Assembly: GCA_964434575.1 (NCBI GenBank)
Contig: CAYSWB010000005.1
Coordinates: 21,813 to 85,812 of the forward strand
Length of the DNA stretch: 64,000 nt
Source: DAORHV01 sp964434575
GTDB lineage: Bacteria > Patescibacteriota > Gracilibacteria > Peribacterales > Peribacteraceae
Direction of reading: 5' to 3'
In this document: in pieces, positions 31,527 through 39,619 of the stretch
Position numbering within the stretch: the stretch's first letter is position 1
Layout of the letters: every line of letters starts with the position of its first letter
The notes under the pieces: model-generated
The model's input: only the letters and a program-made list of their open reading frames with translations
Told to the model about the DNA's origin: nothing
The model's database searches: none
Position numbers and translations under genes: made by a program

Positions 31527-32807
31527 TTACTCTCCCATCGCCTCCTTCATCACGGCGCGGACCTGCAGCTCCCATTCGACCTGGGCGTGGATGTCTCCGC
31601 CCGGCTTGAGGTCGGCGTCGGAGACCGTGCCGCCGTCGCGTTCGGTCATGGCCTTGGCTGCGTCGATGCCCTTCTTCATCTCGGCATCGTCCACCTTCAC
31701 CTGCTTGTGCTTCACCAGCTCCTGCAGGCCGAAGCGCAGGTTCAGGCGGCTCGTGGCGATGCCGCGCATTTCGTCGAGCACGTCCTTGGGGTTCTTGCCG
31801 GTCTGCTCCAGCCACTGGTCCAGCGTCATGTTGTCGCGGCGCAGGTTCTGGTCTAAGTCGGCCAGCATGTTCTGCACTTCGTTATCGAGCAGTTCCGGGG
31901 CCAGGTCCACCTTCGCGGCTTTGCGGACCATGTCGAAGAACTCCTCCTCGCGGTCCTTTGCGAACTTGAACTTGGCCTGCTCGGACAGCGCCTCCTTGAT
32001 GCCCTGCTTGAATTCCGCGGGCGACTTGTCCATGCCCATGCGGGTCTTGATGAACTCCTGCGTCAGTTCCGGCAGCTTCACGGCGGCCACGGACGAGATC
32101 GTCGCTTCCAACTTGATGGTCTTGCCCTGCAGGTTGGGGATGGAGTGCGTCTTGGGGAAGTCCACGGTCAGCTTCTTCACGTCGCCGACCTTCACGCCGA
32201 CCAGCGCGTCGTCCAGTCCCGGGATCAGGTCCTCCTCGCCGACCGTCGTGCTGTAGGGCAGGTTATCGAGTTCGGTGGCCGGGGTGCCGTCCTTGTTGGC
32301 GGCCTTGAACATCATGCGAACCATGTCGCCCTTCTCCGACGGGCGGTCCACGGGGGACTCGATGCGGTCCTGCGCCAGGACCTTCTTCAGGAAATCGTCC
32401 ACCTCCTTGTCGTCGGCGACGGGTGCCTCCTTTTTGGGCAGCTTGATCGAATCGGGCTTGCTCAGTTTCACCTCCGGGCGCTCGACGTAGATCAGCTCCA
32501 CCTGCAGCGGGCTCGTCTTCAGCACCGTCAGCTTGGGCGAGATGATCGGCTTCAGGTCGTGCTCCTTCATGGTGTCGGTGATGAGGTCCGGCGCCATCAT
32601 GCGCACGGTCTCCTCCAGCAGCATTTCCGGCTTCACCTTTTCCTTCACCACGTTCAACGGTGCGCGGCCCTCCCGGAAACCATCCATTTTCATGTGCTGT
32701 CCAAGGCGCTTGAGCGCGCGTTCTTCGGCCAAGACGCGCTTGTCCTCGGAAACATCTACGGTGCAACGGACCCGGGCCTGTGCCAGGCGCTCGATCTTGG
32801 TCGGCAT
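31527..32807 (-). CDS. tig: Trigger factor
   Basis: 426 residues, normal length. The N-terminal ribosome-binding domain carries the signature GFREGRAP (about 43-50), which docks at the tunnel exit. A PPIase (FKBP-like) region follows (GDMVRMMFKAANKDGTP ... EDLIPGLDDALVGVKVGD, then FPKTH), and the C-terminal helical chaperone arms make up the rest. It holds nascent chains and speeds prolyl isomerisation. It follows secF by 19 bp, linking folding and export in one operon. Confidence 0.93.
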   Translation of the reverse strand: MPTKIERLAQARVRCTVDVSEDKRVLAEERALKRLGQHMKMDGFREGRAPLNVVKEKVKPEMLLEETVRMMAPDLITDTMKEHDLKPIISPKLTVLKTSPLQVELIYVERPEVKLSKPDSIKLPKKEAPVADDKEVDDFLKKVLAQDRIESPVDRPSEKGDMVRMMFKAANKDGTPATELDNLPYSTTVGEEDLIPGLDDALVGVKVGDVKKLTVDFPKTHSIPNLQGKTIKLEATISSVAAVKLPELTQEFIKTRMGMDKSPAEFKQGIKEALSEQAKFKFAKDREEEFFDMVRKAAKVDLAPELLDNEVQNMLADLDQNLRRDNMTLDQWLEQTGKNPKDVLDEMRGIATSRLNLRFGLQELVKHKQVKVDDAEMKKGIDAAKAMTERDGGTVSDADLKPGGDIHAQVEWELQVRAVMKEAMGE

Positions 32808-32826
32808 GGTGAAAGCTGGAAGGGGA

Positions 32827-33735
32827 CTAAGAGACCTTCTTGTCGCGCTCGTTCCAGTACACCAGGAGCGGGGTGGCGACGAAGATGCTGGAGTAGGTGC
32901 CGAGCAGGATGCCGACGATGAGCGTCAGCACGAACCACTTGATGCTCTCGCTGCCCATGAAGAACAGGGCGAGAAGCATGATGAGCACGCCGCCGCTGGT
33001 GAAGCAGGAGCGGACCCAGGTCTGGTTCACGGAGCGGTTCGCCAGGACGGAGAAGTCTTCTTTGCGTTCCTGGATGAAGATGTTGTCGCGGATGCGGTCC
33101 ATGACGATGATCGTGTCGTTCACCGAGTAGCCCAGGATGGTGAGCAGGGCGGTGACGAACAGCGTGTCCACCTCGAAGGCGGTGAAGCGGCTGATGATGA
33201 CGAAGATACCCACCGTGATCATCACGTCGTGCAGCAGCGTGAGCACCGCGACGACGCCGAACTTCCACGGGCTGTAGCGGCGCGGAACTTTGCGGAACGC
33301 GAGAGCCAGGTAAATGATGATGCCGACCGACGCGGCCAGCAACGCGAAGGCAGCGCGCTGCTTGAGCGTTTCGCCGACCGTGGGGCCGATGGTCGTGTAG
33401 GACACCTCCTCCACGTCGCCGAGCTTGGCGTTCATGTGGCTGACCAGGCGGCCGTGCGTCTCGTTGTCGATGCCGCGGATGCGGACGACGAAGTTGCCGT
33501 TGCCGATCTTGTTGACGGTGGGAGTGAGGGGTTCGCCCGGGAATTCCTTCAGAGCGGCGGAGATGGCGTCGGCGGTCATGCCGCTGCCGGCCGCGGCCAG
33601 CTCCATGCGTGTGCCTCCGGTGAACTCGATGCTCAGGCGCGGGCCCGGCACGAAGAGCAGCACGATGGCGGCCACGGTGAGGACCGTGGACAGGACGAAG
33701 AAGTATTTCGCCGGTTTCAGGAAGTCAAAGTTCAT
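32827..33735 (-). CDS. secF: Protein translocase subunit SecF
   Basis: 302 residues with six membrane helices. After helix one comes LSIEFTGGTRMEL, the GG-T signature of SecD/SecF. The periplasmic domain includes FVVRIRGI; helix four has LLHDVMITVGIF, and FVTALLTILGYSVNDTIIVMDRIRDN contains the conserved GYSVNDTIVVFDR-like motif. SecF works with SecD to pull preproteins across the membrane using proton motive force. SecD, usually just upstream, is not in this place; an unrelated anchored protein is there instead. Confidence 0.95.
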   Translation of the reverse strand: MNFDFLKPAKYFFVLSTVLTVAAIVLLFVPGPRLSIEFTGGTRMELAAAGSGMTADAISAALKEFPGEPLTPTVNKIGNGNFVVRIRGIDNETHGRLVSHMNAKLGDVEEVSYTTIGPTVGETLKQRAAFALLAASVGIIIYLALAFRKVPRRYSPWKFGVVAVLTLLHDVMITVGIFVIISRFTAFEVDTLFVTALLTILGYSVNDTIIVMDRIRDNIFIQERKEDFSVLANRSVNQTWVRSCFTSGGVLIMLLALFFMGSESIKWFVLTLIVGILLGTYSSIFVATPLLVYWNERDKKVS

Positions 33736-33809
33736 AGCGGACGTAGGGTAATGCGAAAACAGGCCCGGCGCCAGTCCAGATCAACCCCGGGTTCCGCGGA
33801 GCTCCTTCC

Positions 33810-35153
33810 TTATTCTTGCGACACCGTGATCACGTCCGCGTCGGGCTGGGCCGACAGCGTCCATCGCACGTCCGTGCCGAGCGCTTTCCACAGCAGCGAA
33901 GCGCTCTCTTTCGCGAAGACGGGCAGCGTGCCGGCGGCGAACTCCTCGGTGACGTCCGCATGCGACCCGCCTCCGGCCTGCGGCGACGCCGCCGCGCCGC
34001 CTTGCGGGGCCGCGGTTTCCTGGATCATGCCGCGCACGATGCCGATGTCGGTGCTGACGATGGTCCGCTGGCCGTGCCGCGCGGCCGCCAGGATCCGGTC
34101 GTCGGAACGCGAGCGAACCCACTGCAGGGTCCATCCCTCCATGGTCTCTTCTCCGCGCTCCACGGCCTCTTCGTCCACCGTGATGTCGGTGCGCTGGTTC
34201 TTGGGCAGGTCCACATCGCGCACGGACGACTGCGGCACGTTCGCGGCGTAGGCGTCCAGCAGCGCCGCGACGGTCTTGGGATCGGCGCCCTGGAACGACA
34301 GCGCGACTTGCACTTCGGAGCCGTCGCCTTTGCTGGCCCGCGCCACGCGGATGCCCGACAGGTTCTTGGCCATGGCGGCGACGTGGCCTGCCGCCTCCGT
34401 TCCCACTTCCTCACGCAAGCGCTGCGCGATGATGCCGGACACGCCCTCGCGCAGTTGCGGCGCATCGCGGTCCATGGCCGCCATCACCGCTTCCAGGCGC
34501 AGCGACAATGCCGGATCGACGATGTCGAACATGCCGTCGGCCGCGACGCCGGCGGGGCCGGCCGGACGGGACGGCAGCGAAGCGCGCTCGGTGCGCAGCA
34601 ACGTGACGGTCGTGGGATTCCACGCCAGCTGCACGTGCGAGTACGGCGCAAGCATGGCGCGCAGCAGCGTGTCGGGGCGGTTCTCGGCCAGCGGGAGCAC
34701 GGCGGTTCGCGCCCATGCCGCGGGTGCGGACTGGCGCGACATGCGGCGGAACGAGGCCGCGCGGGTCAGTACGCCGGAGCGGTCTTCGCCGGTCACCAGC
34801 ATGCCGGCGGCCGGACCTTCGATGGTGTGATCGTTCCTGCTGGATGTCTGGAGCACCCACTGCCAGGAGCCTCCGGCATCCAGCACGGCCAGCTCATATG
34901 ATCCGCTGCCGATGGCGGGCAGGGGAGTACCGAGCCTGCCTTCCAGGCCAAGCGCGTGTTCGACGGCCGCCCACTCTTCCATGGAATGCAGTTTCACGAA
35001 CGCCACCGTCTTGTCGGCCGGCAACCGGTCGGCCAGCGACGGCTGCGGGACCACGGCGGTCTGCTGCACGATTACCACGGTGACGGCGCACATCACCAGC
35101 GCGATGACGCCCACGGCGATGCCTTTGACGGTGTTTTTTGCGACGGACTCCAT
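33810..35153 (-). CDS. Membrane-anchored extracytoplasmic protein of unknown function
   Basis: 447 residues. An N-terminal membrane helix (GIAVGVIALVMCAVTVVIVQQ) is followed by an exported domain beginning SLADRLPADKTVAFVKLHSMEEW. This opening resembles proteins with DUF3352, where 'LPADTxxxVxh' precedes two mixed alpha-beta repeats, and the VQVALSFQGADPKTVAALLDAYA segment also fits. Gly/Ala-rich stretch near residue 395. It is the first gene of an operon with secF and tig, so it may help exported proteins, but that is inferred from position only. Confidence 0.55.
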   Translation of the reverse strand: MESVAKNTVKGIAVGVIALVMCAVTVVIVQQTAVVPQPSLADRLPADKTVAFVKLHSMEEWAAVEHALGLEGRLGTPLPAIGSGSYELAVLDAGGSWQWVLQTSSRNDHTIEGPAAGMLVTGEDRSGVLTRAASFRRMSRQSAPAAWARTAVLPLAENRPDTLLRAMLAPYSHVQLAWNPTTVTLLRTERASLPSRPAGPAGVAADGMFDIVDPALSLRLEAVMAAMDRDAPQLREGVSGIIAQRLREEVGTEAAGHVAAMAKNLSGIRVARASKGDGSEVQVALSFQGADPKTVAALLDAYAANVPQSSVRDVDLPKNQRTDITVDEEAVERGEETMEGWTLQWVRSRSDDRILAAARHGQRTIVSTDIGIVRGMIQETAAPQGGAAASPQAGGGSHADVTEEFAAGTLPVFAKESASLLWKALGTDVRWTLSAQPDADVITVSQE

Positions 35154-35162
35154 GTCGCTACG

Positions 35163-35168
35163 ATCCTA
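35163..35168 (-). promoter_or_regulatory. -10 box of the 35153-secF-tig operon
   Basis: TAGGAT on the minus strand ends 9 nt before the ATG at 35153. Confidence 0.45.
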
Positions 35169-35237
35169 CCCTCTTTTAAGCCCTGAAGACACTTTTTGTG
35201 TTGCATCACCTTTCCTAGAAAACACCAGGACAACTTC

Positions 35238-35265
35238 TTGCGTAAACATGTTGGGTGAGTACAAT
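35238..35265 (+). promoter_or_regulatory. Promoter of the candidate structured RNA
   Basis: TTGCGT and TACAAT are spaced by 16 bp. Transcription would begin near 35272. No start codon with a credible frame follows. Confidence 0.55.
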
Positions 35266-35271
35266 GACATG

Positions 35272-35720
35272 ATTTCTCCAAAACAGAGAGATCAAAGAAC
35301 ACCCACACACAAGAGACCAGGCTCCGGAGCCCAGTCACACAAAAAGATCCTTCGCAACACGGGCCGTACACGTCAGGAAGAGACCCCAACATCCGTGGAG
35401 AGGATAACCGGCATGCGCGCCGTGCCCGTCATCCTCTCTGCTCTGTAATGTCGCCCCGGCTCTGCGAGCGAGCTTGCCGGGGTGCGACCCCTTTCTCCCC
35501 AGTGTTCCCCCGAAGCCTTTGTGCATCGCGTGGCGAACCGGTACGGGGACTTCGTCTGGTCACGAGGAGAAACAAGAGACCGCAACAAGGCAGAGAATCC
35601 GGGGCTCCTCACCCACGTGTACCCTCCGTTACTAGGCTCAGTGGAAGTTACCCTCATATAACTCCATTGATAGCTCAGGGGGCGAACACAAACACAAAAA
35701 GGCCGGCAACGGTCTTTTTG
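35272..35720 (+). ncRNA. Candidate ~450-nt structured noncoding RNA
   Basis: The region between promoter and terminator has no protein-like frame but several strong hairpins. GAGAGGAT (35397-35404) pairs with ATCCTCTC (35430-35437), with GGC/GCC inside. GTCGCCCCGGC (35450-35460) pairs with GCCGGGGTGCGAC (35475-35487) with a bulge. GGAGCCC near 35325 can close a long-range stem with GGGGCTCC near 35602. ACAAGAGACC occurs twice (about 35309 and 35572). I looked for the conserved boxes of RNase P RNA, tmRNA, SRP RNA and group I/II introns and did not find them. Confidence 0.5.
35696..35720 (+). terminator. Terminator of the candidate structured RNA
   Basis: AAAAAGGCCG-GCAA-CGGTCTTTTT, a 10-bp stem with one G-U pair and a GCAA tetraloop, ending in five T. 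Confidence 0.8.
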
Positions 35721-35735
35721 TTTATGGTGAGAATA

Positions 35736-35764
35736 TTGACAAAATATAAATAATATTTTAGGGT
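35736..35764 (+). promoter_or_regulatory. Promoter of the 35772 gene
   Basis: TTGACA and TAGGGT are spaced by 17 very AT-rich bases. The ATG at 35772 is 7 nt after the -10, again a leaderless layout. Confidence 0.65.
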
Positions 35765-35771
35765 AACAAAC

Positions 35772-36470
35772 ATGAATGTCTCGGAGCAACTCCAGCGCGG
35801 GGACTTGCAGATTGCTCTCGCACGGGGAGAAGTGCTGGGCGGGAAAGACGCCCCGCGGCAATTTTTTACGACAGTGCAGAAAGGCCCGTTCCGCAATTTG
35901 GAGGTGACCGTGGTGCAAGGCGGTATCCACAGGCGGTTAAACGACCTGCTGCCGGAGGGTTGGAGATTGCTGGAGCAGGAGGGGGTCGGATTGGATTTGG
36001 AAGGAGCCGCGGATTCGAAGCGCCGGATAATCGCCGTGCATAGCCATGTGCGCAAAAAGGGCATGGTATTGCCGTTCTTCAGTCAGCCGCATTCGATGCA
36101 GATCGTGTTCCACGAAGATGGCCATATCCATGACCAGCTGCGCATCGCAAGCGTGCCGGGATACACCTATGAACGCGCGAACAATGCTCGTTTGGCCCAA
36201 TTGTCCTACCAGATGGGGCATGCTTTCGGCGGCGCAACCACGATCCAGGATATCGAAACGTTCGTATTGCAGGGCGAGGTGAACGCGGACACGCACGCAT
36301 TATCCGTCATCGAGCGCTGGCGGGAGGAGGGCATCGATCTGGAACCGGGCGTCACGCTCGAAACGTTGCGGGCTTGGGCCGAACGCAATCAACGCCAGTA
36401 CCGTGAGCTGCTCCACCGGTTGCGCAACGGAATCCCGCGGGATCAGGAGGTCGATGCGGGCGCGTTCTGA
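35772..36470 (+). CDS. Possible zinc metallopeptidase-like protein
   Basis: 232 residues, cytoplasmic by appearance. MQIVFHEDGHIHD contains HEDGH, which fits the HExxH zinc motif, and about 60 residues later FVLQGEVNADTHALSVIE gives a Glu in an ExxAD..A setting that could be the third ligand, as in ImmA-like gluzincins. The N-terminal part (PRQFFTTVQKGPFRNLEVTVVQGG) and the Arg-rich C-terminal helices are not recognised. A single-gene unit after the structured RNA. The metal site is inferred from spacing alone. Confidence 0.45.
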   Translation: MNVSEQLQRGDLQIALARGEVLGGKDAPRQFFTTVQKGPFRNLEVTVVQGGIHRRLNDLLPEGWRLLEQEGVGLDLEGAADSKRRIIAVHSHVRKKGMVLPFFSQPHSMQIVFHEDGHIHDQLRIASVPGYTYERANNARLAQLSYQMGHAFGGATTIQDIETFVLQGEVNADTHALSVIERWREEGIDLEPGVTLETLRAWAERNQRQYRELLHRLRNGIPRDQEVDAGAF

Positions 36471-36474
36471 GGCC

Positions 36475-37839
36475 TTACTTCGCCGAACTCGATACTCCGG
36501 CCGCGGCACTCGACGATTTGCCGGAGAGAAGGTTGTTCAGTTCCTCGCTCGCTTTGGCAAACTTGGGGTCGATGCGCAGCGCCTCGCGGAACGACTTCTC
36601 GGCTTCGTCGCGCACGCCCATGGCGGCGGCCGCACGGCCAAGCAGCGTCAGCGGTCCCGGCTCGTCGGGCCACTTGGCCTGGGCGTTCTTGGCGGCCTGG
36701 TAGCCTTCGTTGGTGCGGTTGGGCAGCTGCAGCGCCAGGTTTACGTACTTCTCCGTGGCGGCGAAATCGCTGCCTGTTTCCTCGGCCATGGCGCGGTACT
36801 GTTCCAGCGCCAGGTCGGTGTCGCCGAGCTCCAGCGCGTACTGGGCCAGCAGCTCGCGCGCGTCCTTGGCCGGCGTGAAGCCGTTGAGGATGGCGTACTG
36901 CAGGAACGTCACGGCGTTCTGCGGGTCGCCGAGCGCGGCGTGGGTGCGGGCCAGGAAGTACTGCGTTTCGGGTTTCTCCGGATCGATGGAGTACGCGCGC
37001 TCCAATGACGCGAGCGCTTCTTGCAGGCGCTCGGTGGTGAACTCGCAGTAGCCCTTCACGATCCACGCGTCGCGGTAGCGGTCCTGCTTCAGCGTGACGG
37101 CGTTCACCAGCGTGAGCGCGCTTTCGCATTCGCCGACCTGCGCCAGCGCGCGGCCCAGCAGCGTGGACAGGTGCGTGTCCTGACCCTCGGCGAACAGCGA
37201 GAATTCCTTGAATGCGCCGAGGAGCGTGGCGGCGTAGCTGCGGATGGTCGTGTCCGAGTTCTGCGAGGCCAGGCGGAGCTGGTCCTGGGCCGCGGTGTAG
37301 TCGCCTCCGGCCATGGCGACGAGCGCCAATCCATATTGCCCTTGCGGCGTCTCGGGCTTGGCGGAGAACGTGGCGCGCGCGGCGTCCACTTTGCCGGTGC
37401 GCAGCTGCAGGAGGCCCGACAGCAGCATCACTTCGTCGCTGTCGCGCGTTTCTTTGCGGAGCTTGTCGATGCTGTCGCCGGCCGCTTCGTACTCGCGGCG
37501 TTGGAGCTGGATGCGCACGAGTTTCCGGAGCGCGGGCGCGCCGCCGCCGGAGTTGGCGCTTTGCATGTATTCGTCTTCGGCCTGTCGCCATTCGCCCCTG
37601 CGCTCGAAAATCTCGCCTTGGCGCAGGTGGATGAGCGCTTCGGACTGGTTCTGGGGATTCAGGTCTTGGTTGGACGTGCCGGGATTGAAGATGCCTTCCG
37701 TGGCGCCCTGGACTCCCTGGAACGCCATTTCGATGACGTTCACCGACGTGCGGATCTGCCAAATGAGCAGCGCTCCGACGCCTGCCACGACCGCCAATGC
37801 CAGTGCCGCCGGAAGATAGACGCGCGGGGGAATCTGCAT
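36475..37839 (-). CDS. Membrane-anchored TPR protein
   Basis: 454 residues. An N-terminal membrane helix (LPAALALAVVAGVGALLIWQI) is followed by about ten tetratricopeptide repeats covering residues 70-435, for instance ALIHLRQGEIFERRGEWRQAEDEYMQSA, ALASLERAYSIDPEKPETQYFLARTHAALGD and AEKSFREALRIDPKFAKASEELN. A short Ser/Ala-rich tail ends the protein. TPR arrays are protein-binding scaffolds; on this side of the membrane they often organise cell-wall or secretion complexes. No enzymatic domain. Partner unknown. Confidence 0.85.
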   Translation of the reverse strand: MQIPPRVYLPAALALAVVAGVGALLIWQIRTSVNVIEMAFQGVQGATEGIFNPGTSNQDLNPQNQSEALIHLRQGEIFERRGEWRQAEDEYMQSANSGGGAPALRKLVRIQLQRREYEAAGDSIDKLRKETRDSDEVMLLSGLLQLRTGKVDAARATFSAKPETPQGQYGLALVAMAGGDYTAAQDQLRLASQNSDTTIRSYAATLLGAFKEFSLFAEGQDTHLSTLLGRALAQVGECESALTLVNAVTLKQDRYRDAWIVKGYCEFTTERLQEALASLERAYSIDPEKPETQYFLARTHAALGDPQNAVTFLQYAILNGFTPAKDARELLAQYALELGDTDLALEQYRAMAEETGSDFAATEKYVNLALQLPNRTNEGYQAAKNAQAKWPDEPGPLTLLGRAAAAMGVRDEAEKSFREALRIDPKFAKASEELNNLLSGKSSSAAAGVSSSAK

Positions 37840-37911
37840 GCGGAGGACATCCTACATCGTCTCCCGTCCGGCGGACAGGCGAGGCGGAAAAAACCGTCCG
37901 TTCGTGCTATC

Positions 37912-38697
37912 ATGCCCGCCGTGCCAAAGATGAAGCCCATCGTCGTGAGCATTCCGCATGCGTCCACGGAAATCCCGGACGACATCCGCAAGCTGCTCAA
38001 GCAGGATGAGAAGGCCCTGATGCACGACCCGGACCTGTATACCGATCGCATCTACAACGCCGCGGGCGTGAACATCGTGCAGGCGAAGTATTCGCGCATC
38101 ATCTCCGACGTCAACCGCGCGCCCGACGAGATCTACACCGTTGGCCTCAAGCGTTCGGAGGGCGTCATTTTGCTGTCGCTCACCGACGGAAACGACGTCT
38201 TCAAGACCGACCCGAGCATGGAGACCATGGAAGAGTGGGTGAAGCGTTTCCATGCGCCGTTCCACGCCGAACTGGCGGAGGCCATGAAGAACGCGTCGTT
38301 CCTCATCGACGGTCATTCCATGTGGTCCATCGGACCGCGCTCCAAGGCCGACTCCGGCGTGCTGCGCCCCGACATCGTGCTGGGCAACCGCCACTACACC
38401 ACGTGCGACGCCGACACCACGCAGTTCTTCCGCCACGCGTTCGAGAAACTCGGTTACACCGTCGCGATCAACACGCCGTACATGGGCCGCTACACCGTGG
38501 GCGTGCATTGCAGCCGCCTCGGCGTGCCGGGCATCCAGATCGAAATCTGCCGCTCGCTGTACATGGACGAGAACACGCTCGCGCCCCATGAAGACGCCAT
38601 CGAGCGCCTGCACCGCCAGTTCCAGGAGATGGTCGACGAGTTCGCCGAATGGCACGCCAAAAGGCCCGCTCCGCATATCTGTGACCTTACGTCATAA
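37912..38697 (+). CDS. N-formylglutamate amidohydrolase-like protein
   Basis: 261 residues, ending DLTS. The opening VVSIPHASTEIPDDI and DPDLYTDRIYN match the PF05013 family of N-formylglutamate deformylase/amidohydrolases, with FLIDGHSMWSIGPRSKADSG and later VHCSRLGVPGIQIEICRSLYMDE supplying conserved His, Asp and Glu residues for a zinc site. The ATG at 37912 overlaps a TATCAT -10 box, so translation may begin at GTG 37921 or ATG 37930. Two ATP-grasp genes follow within 4 bp and by overlap, so it may trim or deformylate a product or substrate of these ligases rather than act in histidine breakdown. Confidence 0.85.
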   Translation: MPAVPKMKPIVVSIPHASTEIPDDIRKLLKQDEKALMHDPDLYTDRIYNAAGVNIVQAKYSRIISDVNRAPDEIYTVGLKRSEGVILLSLTDGNDVFKTDPSMETMEEWVKRFHAPFHAELAEAMKNASFLIDGHSMWSIGPRSKADSGVLRPDIVLGNRHYTTCDADTTQFFRHAFEKLGYTVAINTPYMGRYTVGVHCSRLGVPGIQIEICRSLYMDENTLAPHEDAIERLHRQFQEMVDEFAEWHAKRPAPHICDLTS

Positions 38698-38701
38698 CCC
38701 C

Positions 38702-39619
38702 ATGCGCTCGGTTGCCGTGTTCTTCGACGCACCGGCACGAGACGGATACCCCTTCACCAGCGAGGAGTACGTGGAGTCGTACCGCCAGTTCGCCCTGCTG
38801 CTTCGGGGCAAAGGCGCGCGCTTCTTCGTGACGCGCGGTCCGCACGCCTACAAAGGAGGCACGACGTTCGCGTCGGGCTGGGAATACGGCGAGACGGGGG
38901 AGCTGGTCGCGCATCCGGAGCCCATCGTCGCGGATGTCATCTATAACAAGGGGCACTTGTCCGCCGACAGGCTGGCGCTGGTCATCAACGATCCCGAGCT
39001 GGACGCGCTGTGCACGGACAAGAGCCGCACGGCGGAACTGCTGCCGGAAATTTCGCCCCATACGTGCATCGCCGCGTCTGCCGAAGAACTGGATGCGCGT
39101 CTGGCCGAACTCTCCACGCCGCGCATCGCCGCCAAGCCGGTGGACGGCGAAGGCGGGGAGGGCGTGCTCATCGGACCGAAGGACGAAGTCCGTGTTTCGA
39201 TCAAGAAGTTCCCCTACCTGCTGCAGGACTTCATCGATACCGACGCCGGCATTCCCGGCATCGTCGAAGGCTCGCACGATTTCCGCATGCTGTGCGTGCG
39301 CGGCAAGCTCATCCAGGCGTTCGTGCGCACCCCGCCGCCGGGCGGACTGCTTCCCAACGTGGCGCAGGGCGGCAGCACCCATGAGGTGCCCCTCGACAAG
39401 GTGCCCGCCTCCGCCATCGACATCTTCAACCTGGTCGACACCCGTCTGTCCGGCTACGCCGACCGCGTGTATTCCATCGACCTGGGGTTGCACCGGGGCA
39501 AGGAGTGGAAACTCTTCGAGCTCAACTCCCGTCCGGCGCTCTTTTCCTGCGCGCGCGGCGACGGCTTCAAGCGGTTCCACGGGGCGCTGGCAGACGTTCT
39601 CCTCACCGCCTCCGCATGA
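38702..39619 (+). CDS. ATP-grasp ligase, GshB/RimK-like, paralog 1
   Basis: 305 residues from MRSVAVFFDAPARDGYPFTSEEY. The N-terminal domain ends VADVIYNKG ... LVINDPELDALCTDKSRTAELLPEISPHT, the entry to the ATP-grasp fold. Nucleotide and metal sites are suggested by RIAAKPVDGEGGEGVLI (ATP lid), YLLQDFIDT, HDFRMLCVRGKLIQAFVR and WKLFELNSRP, where Glu and Asn normally bind magnesium. Such enzymes join a carboxylate to an amine via an acyl phosphate. It is paralogous to the next gene. The acceptor is unknown. It follows the amidohydrolase by 4 bp. Confidence 0.8.
   Translation: MRSVAVFFDAPARDGYPFTSEEYVESYRQFALLLRGKGARFFVTRGPHAYKGGTTFASGWEYGETGELVAHPEPIVADVIYNKGHLSADRLALVINDPELDALCTDKSRTAELLPEISPHTCIAASAEELDARLAELSTPRIAAKPVDGEGGEGVLIGPKDEVRVSIKKFPYLLQDFIDTDAGIPGIVEGSHDFRMLCVRGKLIQAFVRTPPPGGLLPNVAQGGSTHEVPLDKVPASAIDIFNLVDTRLSGYADRVYSIDLGLHRGKEWKLFELNSRPALFSCARGDGFKRFHGALADVLLTASA

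Noticed and set aside
35272..35720. RNase P RNA or tmRNA in the structured region, either strand
   Set aside because: The boxes GAGGAAAGTC and ACAGAA of RNase P RNA, and the tRNA-like ends plus an Ala-Ala-ending tag frame of tmRNA, were not found. A very divergent form cannot be excluded without a covariance search.
35373..35930. Minus-strand frame of 185 codons across the structured RNA and the 35772 gene
   Set aside because: It crosses a terminator and two promoters and has no protein-like pattern.
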